From contig JBCDHW010000003.1 of the NCBI GenBank assembly GCA_038749595.1, positions 229,565 through 293,564 of the forward strand: a DNA stretch of 64,000 bases, read 5' to 3'. The translations under genes were made by a program, and so were the position numbers. Under the pieces are notes generated by a model. That model searched no databases, was not told the origin of the DNA, and saw only the letters and a list, made by a program, of their open reading frames with translations. Positions 1-8,106 of the stretch are shown piece after piece. Position 1 is the first letter of the stretch, and every line of letters begins with the position of its first letter. The stretch comes from Parvularcula sp038749595 (lineage in GTDB: Bacteria; Pseudomonadota; Alphaproteobacteria; Caulobacterales; Parvularculaceae).

Positions 1-1479
1 GAAAACGGGATCACAGCCCCAGGCGGTGAGGAATTCCCGCATCACGAGCTGATTGACCTCATTATCCTCAGCCACCAGGACCCGCAGGCCAGCGAGCACC
101 GAGGACCGGATGAGAACCTCGGCGGACGATGGTGCGCGCTCCCGTTCAGCTTGGGTTTCCGGGAGGGGGACGGCGAGGCAGAAAACAGATCCCCGCGTAT
201 TCGAGCGCGCGAGCCAGATCGAGCCGCCCATGATCTCGGCCAGGACCCGGCAGATTTGGAGGCCAAGGCCCGTGCCTCCAAACCGGCGGGTGGTGCCGCC
301 TTCACCTTGTTCGAAGGCTTCGAAGATTTGGTCATGGAGCTCGGGCGGAATGCCTCGGCCCGTGTCGGAAATCGTGAAGCGAACCATCGGCGCGCCTGCG
401 TCCGGATCGATCTCGGCGTGCACTGAGACTCCGCCGTGCTCGGTGAACTTGATGGCGTTGGAGATCAAGTTGTTCAGCACCTGCCCGAGCCGGTGCCGGT
501 CGCCGAGGCAGGTCTCGGGCAGCGCATCATCAACTGTGGCGGTAACGCTCAGATTCTTTGCGGTCGCGGCGGCCTGCCATGTCTCCGCGGCGTGGTTGAC
601 CAGATTGCGCGGAGAAAACGGTTGTTCGTCGAGGGTCAGCTTCCCGGCTTCGATCTTTGCCAGGTCGAGGAGGTCGCCGATAATCGCGACGAGGTTTTCA
701 CCCGAGCGCCGGATGGTTTCCGCCTTTTCCCGATGTTCGGGCGCGAGAGGCGCAGCGCTTAAAGCCTCGGCCATGCCAATGACGCCGTTCAGCGGTGTAC
801 GGAGTTCATGGCTCATCGTCGCGAGGAACTCGGACTTTGCGGCCTCAGCCCTTTGCGCGCGGCGCATGCTGCGGTGGGTCGCGCCCAGGCTTGCGTAGGT
901 GTTGTAGCTGAAGTTGACGCCCACCAAAGTGCCCATCGTCAGCCCAAGGACGGATTGCATATACCGCTGGAAGGTGAACACGCCGACCGCCTCGGCGTCG
1001 AAGTTTGGCCCGCTGAGGGTGAGCGCGTAGAGCCAGCTGAGTGTTGCGAAACCGATGACGCCAAAGATGATCGCGTGGCGCCACGACCCGATATAGCCTA
1101 CAATCACGGGGCCTAAGCAGATGAACGGAACCAGGGTGGTGTTGATGCCGATCCACTCTCTCGATGCCGAAAGGCTGATCGCACCGATCGTCAGCGCCGT
1201 GGTGAACCAGGCGTAGATGTCGAAGTTCTTGTTCCAGCGCAGCAGCACCGTGGCGCCGGCGAGCAAGAAACTGGCGCAAAGACCTATGTTGGCGTGCAGG
1301 CCCCAGAACCCGTAAACGGCGGTGGTCGAGATGACGTTGAACAGCTGCAGAAGGCTGACCGTGCCCGCGACACCGTAGACGGCGCGGCAGCGGGTCACCA
1401 CCTCGGGCCGACCGTCGCGATCGATCCTCAGCAGATCTTCAATCGCGAACAGGCGCGCTTTGACAACTTCCCACATCAT
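1..1479 (-). CDS. Membrane-bound hybrid sensor histidine kinase, C-terminus cut by window edge
   Basis: The frame is open from an ATG at 1479 to base 1, so the 3' end is missing. About 190 N-terminal residues carry roughly six hydrophobic segments, a membrane sensor module of unrecognised type. Next come a HisKA domain with the phospho-acceptor His at about residue 224 (TMSHELRTPLNGVIGMAE), then a HATPase_c domain with the N box (NNLISNAIKFTEHGG), the G1 box (DTGRGIPPE) and the G2 box (GGTGLGL). The start of a receiver domain (LVAEDNEVNQLV) is cut off. By family knowledge it autophosphorylates in response to a membrane or redox signal and passes phosphate to its own receiver. The signal and output are unknown. 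It is divergent from the peptide transporter across about 190 bp. Confidence 0.9.
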   Translation of the reverse strand, partial: MMWEVVKARLFAIEDLLRIDRDGRPEVVTRCRAVYGVAGTVSLLQLFNVISTTAVYGFWGLHANIGLCASFLLAGATVLLRWNKNFDIYAWFTTALTIGAISLSASREWIGINTTLVPFICLGPVIVGYIGSWRHAIIFGVIGFATLSWLYALTLSGPNFDAEAVGVFTFQRYMQSVLGLTMGTLVGVNFSYNTYASLGATHRSMRRAQRAEAAKSEFLATMSHELRTPLNGVIGMAEALSAAPLAPEHREKAETIRRSGENLVAIIGDLLDLAKIEAGKLTLDEQPFSPRNLVNHAAETWQAAATAKNLSVTATVDDALPETCLGDRHRLGQVLNNLISNAIKFTEHGGVSVHAEIDPDAGAPMVRFTISDTGRGIPPELHDQIFEAFEQGEGGTTRRFGGTGLGLQICRVLAEIMGGSIWLARSNTRGSVFCLAVPLPETQAERERAPSSAEVLIRSSVLAGLRVLVAEDNEVNQLVMREFLTAWGCDPVF

Positions 1480-1672
1480 CACGTCCCGTCTCCCGGGGAG
1501 AGAGTAGCAAAACAAGCCTAGCGCAGGGTTGACGCGGAAATTACAAGCCGTCGCACCCCCCGGCAAAGCAGCCCTTCCCAACAATTGCTGGCATGGCTAG
1601 TGTTGCGCATTGTAACGCCGTCACACACGACGATGACGGAACCAGGGCGTAAACAAGGGACTCCGTAAACAC

Positions 1673-3271
1673 ATGTTTTATCTGATCCTCGCGGGGATTG
1701 CCTTAATCGGCGTCGCGAATGCGATGTGGCAAATGCGTAATCACCCCAAGGGGCTCTACATCCTGTTCTTCGCAGAGATGTGGGAGCGGTTTTCCTATTA
1801 CGGCATGCGCGCGCTGCTGGTTCTTTATCTGACCAAGCACTTTTTGTTCAGCGATTCAGCGGCTTACGGCATATACGGTGCGTATACGACCCTGGTTTAC
1901 ATCCTGCCGGTGATCGGAGGGACGCTCGCCGACCGTTATTTGGGCCAGCGCCGCGCGATCATTATCGGCGCTGTTTTGCTGGTCGCTGGGCACGCAGCGA
2001 TGACGATCGAAGGCGCGCCGACGCCCGAAGGCGGCACGCCTGACGCCGGTGTTCTCAACATTTTCTATTTAGCCTTGGCGCTGATCGTGATGGGGACGGG
2101 GTTCCTCAAAGCAAACATCTCGACGATTGTCGGCGAGCTTTACGTGAAGACAGACCCGCGCCGGGATTCCGCATTCACGCTCTTCTACGTGGGGATCAAC
2201 CTCGGTGCGTTCGCAGGGGCGCTGATCTCGGGTTACCTCGGTGAGACGTACGGCTGGAAATACGGCTTCGGCGCGGCAGGGATCGGAATGCTTCTCGGCC
2301 TCGTGGTCTTTGTCTTCGGCACACCGCTCCTCAAAGGCGCGGGATCGCCGCCCGACCTTGCCAAGCTCAAGGCCCCGGCGGTTGCGGGGTTGTCTCGGCA
2401 GACGCTTATTTACATCGGGACGGCCGTTCTTACCGTCGCAGTTTGGTACCTCGTGCGGGACCAAGACACCGTTGGGCTGCTCTTGTCAGCGACAGGTGCG
2501 TTAACGGTCGGGTACATTCTGTTCCGCTCGGTGTTCCAGCTCGAGCCGCACGCGCGTGACCGGATTATCCTCGCGCTGATTTTGATCTCGATGCAGATCT
2601 TGTTCTGGGGCCTGTTCGAGCAGGCGGGCTCGTCGCTCAACATTTACACGGACCGCGAGGTGGACCGGACGATCTTCGGCCAAGACATTCCCGCGTCGGT
2701 GTTCCAGTCGCTGAACGCGATGTACATCGTGTTGCTCGGCCCGCTGTTTGCGAGCTTCTGGGCCTACCTTGCGAAACGCAACGCTGATCCTACCGCCCCG
2801 CAGAAATTCGGCATAGGGATCATCCAGCTGGGCCTTGGGTTCTTGGTCCTTGTATGGGGAGCCAACTTGCCGGGCGACTTAACCCCGGTGATTTTCATCT
2901 TCCTCATCTATCTTCTGCACACGACGGGTGAGCTCTGTTTGTCGCCCGTGGGCCTCAGCGCAATGACGCGGTTGTCGGTGCCGTCGATGGTCGGCTTGAT
3001 CATGGGCACATGGTTCCTCGCGTCGGGCGCGGGGAATTTCGTCGCTGCACTGATTGCCCAGGCGACGGCAGCGCCGGGAGCGAGCGTGCTTGGGGTCTAC
3101 AGCAATGTGGGATGGGTGGCCGTCGGTGTCGGCGTTGGATTGATCGTTCTTTCGCCGCTGCTGAACAAGCTCATCCACGCTGATACGTTGACGGACGATC
3201 CTGACTATACCGGCTTACGCACACGGATGGTTGAGCCGGGTGCGCACCGGGAAGACGCGCAGCCGTCCTAA
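1673..3271 (+). CDS. POT/PTR family proton-dependent oligopeptide transporter
   Basis: This 532-residue inner-membrane protein belongs to the proton-dependent oligopeptide transporter branch of the MFS and should import di- and tripeptides with protons. The family motif ExxERFxYY is present near residue 36 (EMWERFSYYGM). The second PTR signature (GTGFLKANISTIVGELY, then FYVGINLGAFAGALISGYLGE without gaps) follows around residues 140-190. The length and number of hydrophobic stretches fit the bacterial 14-helix layout. The start gives a normal N-terminal helix; a weak AAGGGA lies upstream. The stop overlaps the stop of the convergent hisN-like gene by four bases (CTAA). The substrate range cannot be told from sequence. 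Confidence 0.93.
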   Translation: MFYLILAGIALIGVANAMWQMRNHPKGLYILFFAEMWERFSYYGMRALLVLYLTKHFLFSDSAAYGIYGAYTTLVYILPVIGGTLADRYLGQRRAIIIGAVLLVAGHAAMTIEGAPTPEGGTPDAGVLNIFYLALALIVMGTGFLKANISTIVGELYVKTDPRRDSAFTLFYVGINLGAFAGALISGYLGETYGWKYGFGAAGIGMLLGLVVFVFGTPLLKGAGSPPDLAKLKAPAVAGLSRQTLIYIGTAVLTVAVWYLVRDQDTVGLLLSATGALTVGYILFRSVFQLEPHARDRIILALILISMQILFWGLFEQAGSSLNIYTDREVDRTIFGQDIPASVFQSLNAMYIVLLGPLFASFWAYLAKRNADPTAPQKFGIGIIQLGLGFLVLVWGANLPGDLTPVIFIFLIYLLHTTGELCLSPVGLSAMTRLSVPSMVGLIMGTWFLASGAGNFVAALIAQATAAPGASVLGVYSNVGWVAVGVGVGLIVLSPLLNKLIHADTLTDDPDYTGLRTRMVEPGAHREDAQPS

Positions 3272-4074
3272 CCCCGAAGAATAGCCGCTGCTTCTCGGGC
3301 TAGGGCTTGGGTGGCGGCGGCGATGGTGGTGATGGGGCCGTCCGTGGCCTGAAGGTCTTTGCCTTGCCAGGTGATGACCGTACCGCCTGCGGCTTTGATC
3401 ACCGGCACCACCGCCGCGATGTCGTGCCAGTGCAGGCCAGCCTCAACCACCAGGTCCATCTGGCCACTGGCGACCAGGCCAAACCCATAGCTGTCGAGGC
3501 CTTGCCGGACGACCTGAACGCGCCCCGCGAGGCGCGCGACGGCGTTTGCTTCGTGGTCGGAGAAATACTCGCCAGCCCGCATATCAGTGACCATCATCCG
3601 CGCCGCGGCGATGTCGGTCCGTCCCGATGTCTTCGCCGGTAGGTTCGTGCTGGTTGAAAGCCGCGGGTCGCCGTCAAAAAGGCTCCCGATCCACCGTTCA
3701 CGGAGGAAGGGTTGATCGATGATGCCCGCGACAGGGACGCCGTCTTTCTCAAGACCGATCAAGGTGGTCCAGACTGGTACGCCGCAGATGAAGGCGCGGG
3801 TTCCGTCAATAGGGTCGAGGACCCAGCGCCATGGGCTCCCGTCCTGTGCAGGTTTCTCACGAAACTCTTCGCCGCGGATCGCGTGGTCCGGATAGTCTGC
3901 TTCGATCATCGTGCGGAGCACGCGTTCGGCGGCGCGGTCTCCCTCGGTGACCGGGTCGAAGCCCGCGGTGTCTTTGTTGGAAACCGCTGTGTCCTGACGA
4001 AAGCGGGGCAAGGTCTCGTCGGCAGCACAATCGGCCAGCCTGTGCGCAAACGTGGTGAAGCTGTCGTGGTCCAT
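3268..4074 (-). CDS. hisN: Inositol-monophosphatase-family phosphatase, probably histidinol-phosphatase HisN
   Basis: The 268-residue product has the Mg2+-binding motifs of the IMPase family: GEE near residues 68-70, DPIDGTRAF at 87-95 and WHDIAAVVPVIKAAGG towards the C-terminus. The form DPIDGTRAF with a following GVPVWTTLIGL is typical of the HisN subgroup, which removes phosphate from L-histidinol phosphate in histidine synthesis. 3'-phosphoadenosine phosphatase or inositol phosphatase activity cannot be excluded. The start at 4074 (MDHDSFTTF) is chosen because upstream residues are not conserved-looking and run into the terminator of the next gene. No other his gene is nearby. Confidence 0.85.
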   Translation of the reverse strand: MDHDSFTTFAHRLADCAADETLPRFRQDTAVSNKDTAGFDPVTEGDRAAERVLRTMIEADYPDHAIRGEEFREKPAQDGSPWRWVLDPIDGTRAFICGVPVWTTLIGLEKDGVPVAGIIDQPFLRERWIGSLFDGDPRLSTSTNLPAKTSGRTDIAAARMMVTDMRAGEYFSDHEANAVARLAGRVQVVRQGLDSYGFGLVASGQMDLVVEAGLHWHDIAAVVPVIKAAGGTVITWQGKDLQATDGPITTIAAATQALAREAAAILRG

Positions 4075-4099
4075 GGCGCCGGTAAGGCGCGGGATCACC

Positions 4100-4146
4100 A
4101 AAAATGCAAGGCCCCGCGCTGCGACCTCTGACGCGCGCGGGGCCTT
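4100..4146 (-). terminator. Rho-independent terminator of the XRE regulator gene
   Basis: A perfect 12-bp inverted repeat (4108-4119 with 4135-4146, aaggccccgcgc/gcgcggggcctt) has a 15-nt loop. Read on the minus strand it is followed by gcATTTTTgg. It lies about 50 bp beyond the stop of the XRE gene and separates it from hisN. Confidence 0.85.
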
Positions 4147-4197
4147 CCCCCAAGGCCGGGTGCCGCCAGGCACAGACCGGCACTCCCTGCAAAAACG

Positions 4198-4584
4198 CTA
4201 CGCGGCAGCGTCGGCGAGCGTTTTCGCAAGATCGAGAAGCCGCCGTCGCGGGGCTTCTTTAAGGTTGTAGTAGGCACGAATGAGATCGATCGTCTCTTTC
4301 TGCTGGAAGACTTCGGGGGCGATGCCTTCGCCCGTCATGCCGCCTTCGTGCAGCGCGCGCTCTTCCTCGGTGAGACCCTCAAAGAAGTGGCTCACGGGAA
4401 CCTCGAGCGCGCGGGCGATGACCCACAGGCGCGAAGCTGAGATGCGGTTTGCGCCGCTCTCGTACTTTTGGATCTGCTGGAATTTGATCCCAACAGCGTC
4501 CGCGAGTTTTTGTTGTGTCATCCCCAGCAAACAGCGGCGCTGACGCAGTCGCTGTCCCACATGGAGGTCAACCTGATGCGGCAT
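4198..4584 (-). CDS. XRE-family helix-turn-helix transcriptional regulator
   Basis: The product has 128 residues. Residues about 10-65 form a Cro/C1-type HTH (GQRLRQRRCLLGMTQQKLAD, then AVGIKFQQIQKYESGANRIS directly after). A charged C-terminal helix region (ETIDLIRAYYNLKEAPRRRLLDL) follows. This layout, with the conserved QQIQKYE recognition helix and the C-terminal AYY motif, is common among small alphaproteobacterial regulators. The target is not evident. It is a single-gene unit ending in the terminator at 4100-4146. Its promoter should lie in the 125-bp gap before amn, where no operator palindrome stands out. Confidence 0.88.
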   Translation of the reverse strand: MPHQVDLHVGQRLRQRRCLLGMTQQKLADAVGIKFQQIQKYESGANRISASRLWVIARALEVPVSHFFEGLTEEERALHEGGMTGEGIAPEVFQQKETIDLIRAYYNLKEAPRRRLLDLAKTLADAAA

Positions 4585-4709
4585 GACCGTCTCCCATTCG
4601 TTACTCGGGAGTGAACGCTGCAGACTTCGTGCCAGCGCAACGTGTGGCCGAAACCCTTATGCCGCTTATGTCGATCCCCTGTTCTCGGGGGAGGTGTGCG
4701 GACGCCTTG

Positions 4710-6176
4710 TTAACGAAACAGCGGTTCGTCGAAGCTCCGCAATTTCCTCGAATGGAGCGTCCCGGCATCGGCTTCTGAGCGCAGAAGCTCTAGGGTGCGC
4801 AGGCCGATCTGGAGGTGCTGGCCGACCCGTTCTTGGTAGAATGCATTGGCCATGCCCGGCAGCTTGATCTCACCGTGGAGCGGCCGATCCGACACACAGA
4901 GGAGTGTCCCGTACGGGACGCGGTAGCGGTATCCGGCGGCGGCGATCGTCGCGCTTTCCATATCGATGGCAATGGCGCGGGACTGGTTGAGGAGGACGGC
5001 GAGATCCTCGAACCGCAATTCCCAATTTCGGTCATCTGTGGTGACCACCGTCCCTGTCCTCAGGTGGCGCTTCAGCTCCGCACCGGTTTGCCCTGTCTCT
5101 TTCTCAACCGCTGCGGTGAGCGCGAGCTGCACCTCAGCGATAGTGGGCAAGGGGACCGATGGCGGCAGGGCGTGGTCAAGGACACTGTCGTCCCGCAAGT
5201 AAGCGTGGGCCAGAACGTAATCGCCGAGCTGTTGGCTGCGGCGCAGGCCTCCGCAATGGCCGATCATCAGCCATACGTGGGGGCGCAGGACGGCGAGGTG
5301 GTCGGTAATCGTCTTAGCGTTTGACGGTCCGACGCCGATGTTGACGAGGGTCTCACCCCGCTTGCCGTCGCGGACCAGGTGATAGGCGGGCATCTGCGGC
5401 GCTTTTTCCAGCGGCGGGCGCGAGGGCTTGCCGTCTTTCTCGGTAATCCGGTCGCCCGGCTCAACCAAGCGATCCGCTCGGCCTGCCATCACCTCTTGGC
5501 GGCCCCATTCGCAGAACTCGTCGACATAGCGTTGGTAGTTCGTGAACAGAATATACGGCTGGACATGCTCCGGGTCCGTCGCCGTGTAATGACGAATGCG
5601 GTTGAGCGAGTAGTCCACCCGTTCTGCCGTGAACAGCGAGAGGGGAAGGGGTCCCTCGCGGTTCAGGATGAGGCGACCATCGACGATGTCGTCGTTGGTG
5701 GAGACCAGGTTTGGCGTGAAGAAGTGTCGTTGGAGCAGATTACGTTGCTGCGCAGAGAGGCTTGCCGTCACTGCTTCGAGCGCAAAGGAGAGGGGAATAG
5801 GGCTGTTTGACAGGCCCACGCGCACGGTCAGGCCATAGCTCTTTTGCGCCTTCGTCAGTTGTCTGATGAGGTATGCACGGAAGAGCTTGGGATGGGTGAT
5901 CGTTGTGGCAAACTCATGCTCCGTCGCCACCTGTCCGAGGGCGAGGCTCGACGTCATCGTCGAGCGCTCCGCGGGGACTGTTGCCGCTACAGCCGGATAA
6001 AAACTGTGATCCTGGTCGTCGGTAGACAGAGTGCCCGAGGCAAACTTTTCAAACCGTGTACGGATGAGGTCAATCTGCGACTCATAAAGTGCGATCAGCC
6101 GATCGACCGCTTCTTCGGGGGAGTCAAAAACTTCGGGATCACGCAAACCCCAGGAGTTGCCGGCGTCGGTCGTCAT
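4710..6176 (-). CDS. amn: AMP nucleosidase
   Basis: This 488-residue enzyme hydrolyses AMP to adenine and ribose 5-phosphate and helps to control the adenylate pool. Both halves of the family are visible: an N-terminal Amn-specific regulatory domain (for example FYPAVAATVPAERSTMTSSL near residues 59-78) and a C-terminal nucleoside-phosphorylase-like domain (HVWLMIGHCGGLRRSQQLGD and IAIDMESATIAAAGYRYRVP). The length matches E. coli Amn (484). Its start overlaps the stop of the upstream flavin oxidoreductase by four bases (ATGA), so the two are co-transcribed and translationally coupled. Why an OYE-type enzyme would be coupled to AMP turnover is not obvious. Confidence 0.95.
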   Translation of the reverse strand: MTTDAGNSWGLRDPEVFDSPEEAVDRLIALYESQIDLIRTRFEKFASGTLSTDDQDHSFYPAVAATVPAERSTMTSSLALGQVATEHEFATTITHPKLFRAYLIRQLTKAQKSYGLTVRVGLSNSPIPLSFALEAVTASLSAQQRNLLQRHFFTPNLVSTNDDIVDGRLILNREGPLPLSLFTAERVDYSLNRIRHYTATDPEHVQPYILFTNYQRYVDEFCEWGRQEVMAGRADRLVEPGDRITEKDGKPSRPPLEKAPQMPAYHLVRDGKRGETLVNIGVGPSNAKTITDHLAVLRPHVWLMIGHCGGLRRSQQLGDYVLAHAYLRDDSVLDHALPPSVPLPTIAEVQLALTAAVEKETGQTGAELKRHLRTGTVVTTDDRNWELRFEDLAVLLNQSRAIAIDMESATIAAAGYRYRVPYGTLLCVSDRPLHGEIKLPGMANAFYQERVGQHLQIGLRTLELLRSEADAGTLHSRKLRSFDEPLFR

Positions 6177-7459
6177 AGAAGGGCCTTCGCTTTCTTCACC
6201 ATCTGGCGCTGTCCTTTCACGAACGCGCCGAAGATGTTCATGGTTTCGGTTGGCTCCTGGCCGTCGGCCATGCGCTCAATGTTGGTGTAGAAGAACGCCA
6301 TGATCGCAAAGCCGTTGAGCATTTTCATCAGGTTGAACGGCGATTGCGGGCTGAAAATGCCTGGTCCGATGCGGAGATGCTTTTCGTAGGACGGAACGCT
6401 CTCTTCTTCTCCTGACAGCAGCGCGTTGGGCAGCGCGGGCTTGACGCACAGCGGCCGCGCGATGCCGACGACATCACACGCGCCGGAGGATAAGGCTTCG
6501 TCCATGCCGGTCTTGGTGCGGAACCCGCCCGTCACCATCAGCGGCATGGTGCTCTTGGTACGGACCGCTTCGGCGAACTCGAGGAAGTAGGCTTCGCGTT
6601 TTTTCGTGCTCTCCGCCTTGGCTTCCTCGTGCTTCTTTTCGAGGCCGTTCAGGTCCATCATCGCTGGCTGCTCGTAGTTGCCGCCTGAAATCTCTAGCAG
6701 GTCGACGCCGCGTTCCGCCAACCAACCGCAGATCGTCAGCGAATCCTCCGTCGACAGACCACCCTTTTGAAAATCTGAGCTGTTCAGTTTCACTGAGACG
6801 ATAAAGCCCTTGGGCGCCTCGGCGCGAATGCGTTCAACGATCCGTAGGAGGAGCTTTGCGCGCCCCGCAAGTTTTCCGCCGTAGGGGTCTTGCCGTTTGT
6901 TGGCGCGGGGGTTCAGGAAACTCGACAGCAGATAGCCGTGGGCCGCGTGGATCTGGACGCCGGCGAACCCTGTCTCCGCGGCGATCTTGGCCGCATAGGC
7001 AAAGCGGCTTTCCACGTCATTCAACTGAGCGGCGGTCATGGCCTTGGGCTTGCCGAAGGTGCTCCCCGGAAGGCCGAGCTCAATGGCCGATGGCGCCAAG
7101 GGGGTGGGGTTCACCACCGCGGGGGTTTGTCGCCCGGCGTGGCTGATCTGCATGATCGCCTTCGCGCCATGGGTCTGCGCAGCATCTGCGAATGCGCGCA
7201 ACGCTTTCATCCGGCCATCGCCTTGGTTCCCGTCGATCACCACGTTGGCCGGATGCTCCAGGTGTTTGCGGTCGACCTGAACGTTGCCCGTAATCAAAAG
7301 CCCCGCGCCGCCCTCAGACCACCGCTCATAGAGCCTGATGTGGCGCACATTGGGTTTGCCGTCGGCGTCGGCCAGCTGCTCCGTCATCGCTGCTTTCGCG
7401 ATCCGGTTCTTGAGGGTCGCGCCGCAGGGCAGGGTGAAAGGGTCGGCAAGGGACGGCAT
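6173..7459 (-). CDS. NADH:flavin oxidoreductase, old yellow enzyme family
   Basis: The 428-residue FMN-dependent TIM-barrel protein has OYE hallmarks: LPCGATLKNRIAKAAMTE at the N-terminus, HAGRQTPAVVNP, the signature HAAHGYLLSSFLNPRANKR with DPYGG, and the FMN phosphate-binding end VTGGFRTKTGMDEAL. Such enzymes reduce activated alkenes or related electrophiles with NAD(P)H. It is a single OYE domain without the C-terminal FeS/FAD part of 2,4-dienoyl-CoA reductase. The ATG at 7459 is preferred over an upstream in-frame start because GGAGAAG sits nine bases before it. It is first in an operon with amn. The physiological substrate is unknown. Confidence 0.9.
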   Translation of the reverse strand: MPSLADPFTLPCGATLKNRIAKAAMTEQLADADGKPNVRHIRLYERWSEGGAGLLITGNVQVDRKHLEHPANVVIDGNQGDGRMKALRAFADAAQTHGAKAIMQISHAGRQTPAVVNPTPLAPSAIELGLPGSTFGKPKAMTAAQLNDVESRFAYAAKIAAETGFAGVQIHAAHGYLLSSFLNPRANKRQDPYGGKLAGRAKLLLRIVERIRAEAPKGFIVSVKLNSSDFQKGGLSTEDSLTICGWLAERGVDLLEISGGNYEQPAMMDLNGLEKKHEEAKAESTKKREAYFLEFAEAVRTKSTMPLMVTGGFRTKTGMDEALSSGACDVVGIARPLCVKPALPNALLSGEEESVPSYEKHLRIGPGIFSPQSPFNLMKMLNGFAIMAFFYTNIERMADGQEPTETMNIFGAFVKGQRQMVKKAKALL

Positions 7460-7621
7460 GGACGACAGCTTCTCCGTATCGTGACGATTCGGGTCAAAGA
7501 CGGACCGACGCAGAAGCGTATGCAGAGCGACGAGATCACGGCTGACCTCCCGCTTGCGCACAACCGTCACGGGCGCGCCCTCAACCAACGTGTCCCTAGG
7601 TCGGCCTGACAGCCGCGAAGG

Positions 7622-7948
7622 TCAAGCGGCCGTTGCGTGGAGCGTCGTGCCGGTCTCTTCGGATAAGGAGGTGAAGTCGAACCCGCGCTTGGGCGCGCGC
7701 ACAAACGGCGCTTTCCACCAAGCCAGACGGGTGACGGTGATCACTTGAAAGTGAGGCGCGCTCCCGCGGTTCCGACGCTGGAATTTGCCGTGCTGCCACT
7801 CGCGGGTGAGCATCAGTTTGACTTGGTCGAAGGCGTCTTCAGCCGTTGGCGCCTTCACCTTGCGCCGGGCGATTAGCCCCGTGATGGGGTCTCCACCCGA
7901 TGGCAGATCCAGCCCTTTTCCGCGCACCTCAACGTCAAAATGCGGCAT
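7622..7948 (-). CDS. Conserved-looking hypothetical protein, 108 aa
   Basis: No family was recognised. The product is small, soluble and basic, with no signal peptide or membrane segment. It begins MPHFDVEVRGKGLDLPSGG and contains a TAEDAFDQVKLMLTREW stretch that looks like an amphipathic helix. The start at 7948 is supported by a GGGAGG Shine-Dalgarno about five bases upstream; an ATG five codons earlier lacks this. It lies upstream of the flavin oxidoreductase on the same strand with a 162-bp gap, so it is probably a separate transcript. Confidence 0.6.
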   Translation of the reverse strand: MPHFDVEVRGKGLDLPSGGDPITGLIARRKVKAPTAEDAFDQVKLMLTREWQHGKFQRRNRGSAPHFQVITVTRLAWWKAPFVRAPKRGFDFTSLSEETGTTLHATAA

Positions 7949-8106
7949 GCCCGCCTCCCTCACCGCCGTAAGTTTTGGCCGAAGACCGTTACCAATGCGG
8001 GTGCCGCCAAACCGCCGAAGGTTAACGCTGCGCCGCTGCGATCAGGTGTTTCAAAACAACGGCGCGGCCTTATGGTCCCGCCAACGCGACCAAAAAGGAG
8101 ACGGCG

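Noticed and set aside
53..898. Long plus-strand frame opposite the hybrid kinase
   Set aside because: The minus strand reads through recognisable HisKA and HATPase motifs; the plus frame is an antisense shadow of high-GC coding DNA.
4684..4701. Hairpin after amn as a terminator
   Set aside because: The CCCC/GGGG stem is only about five pairs and has no T tract on the minus strand.
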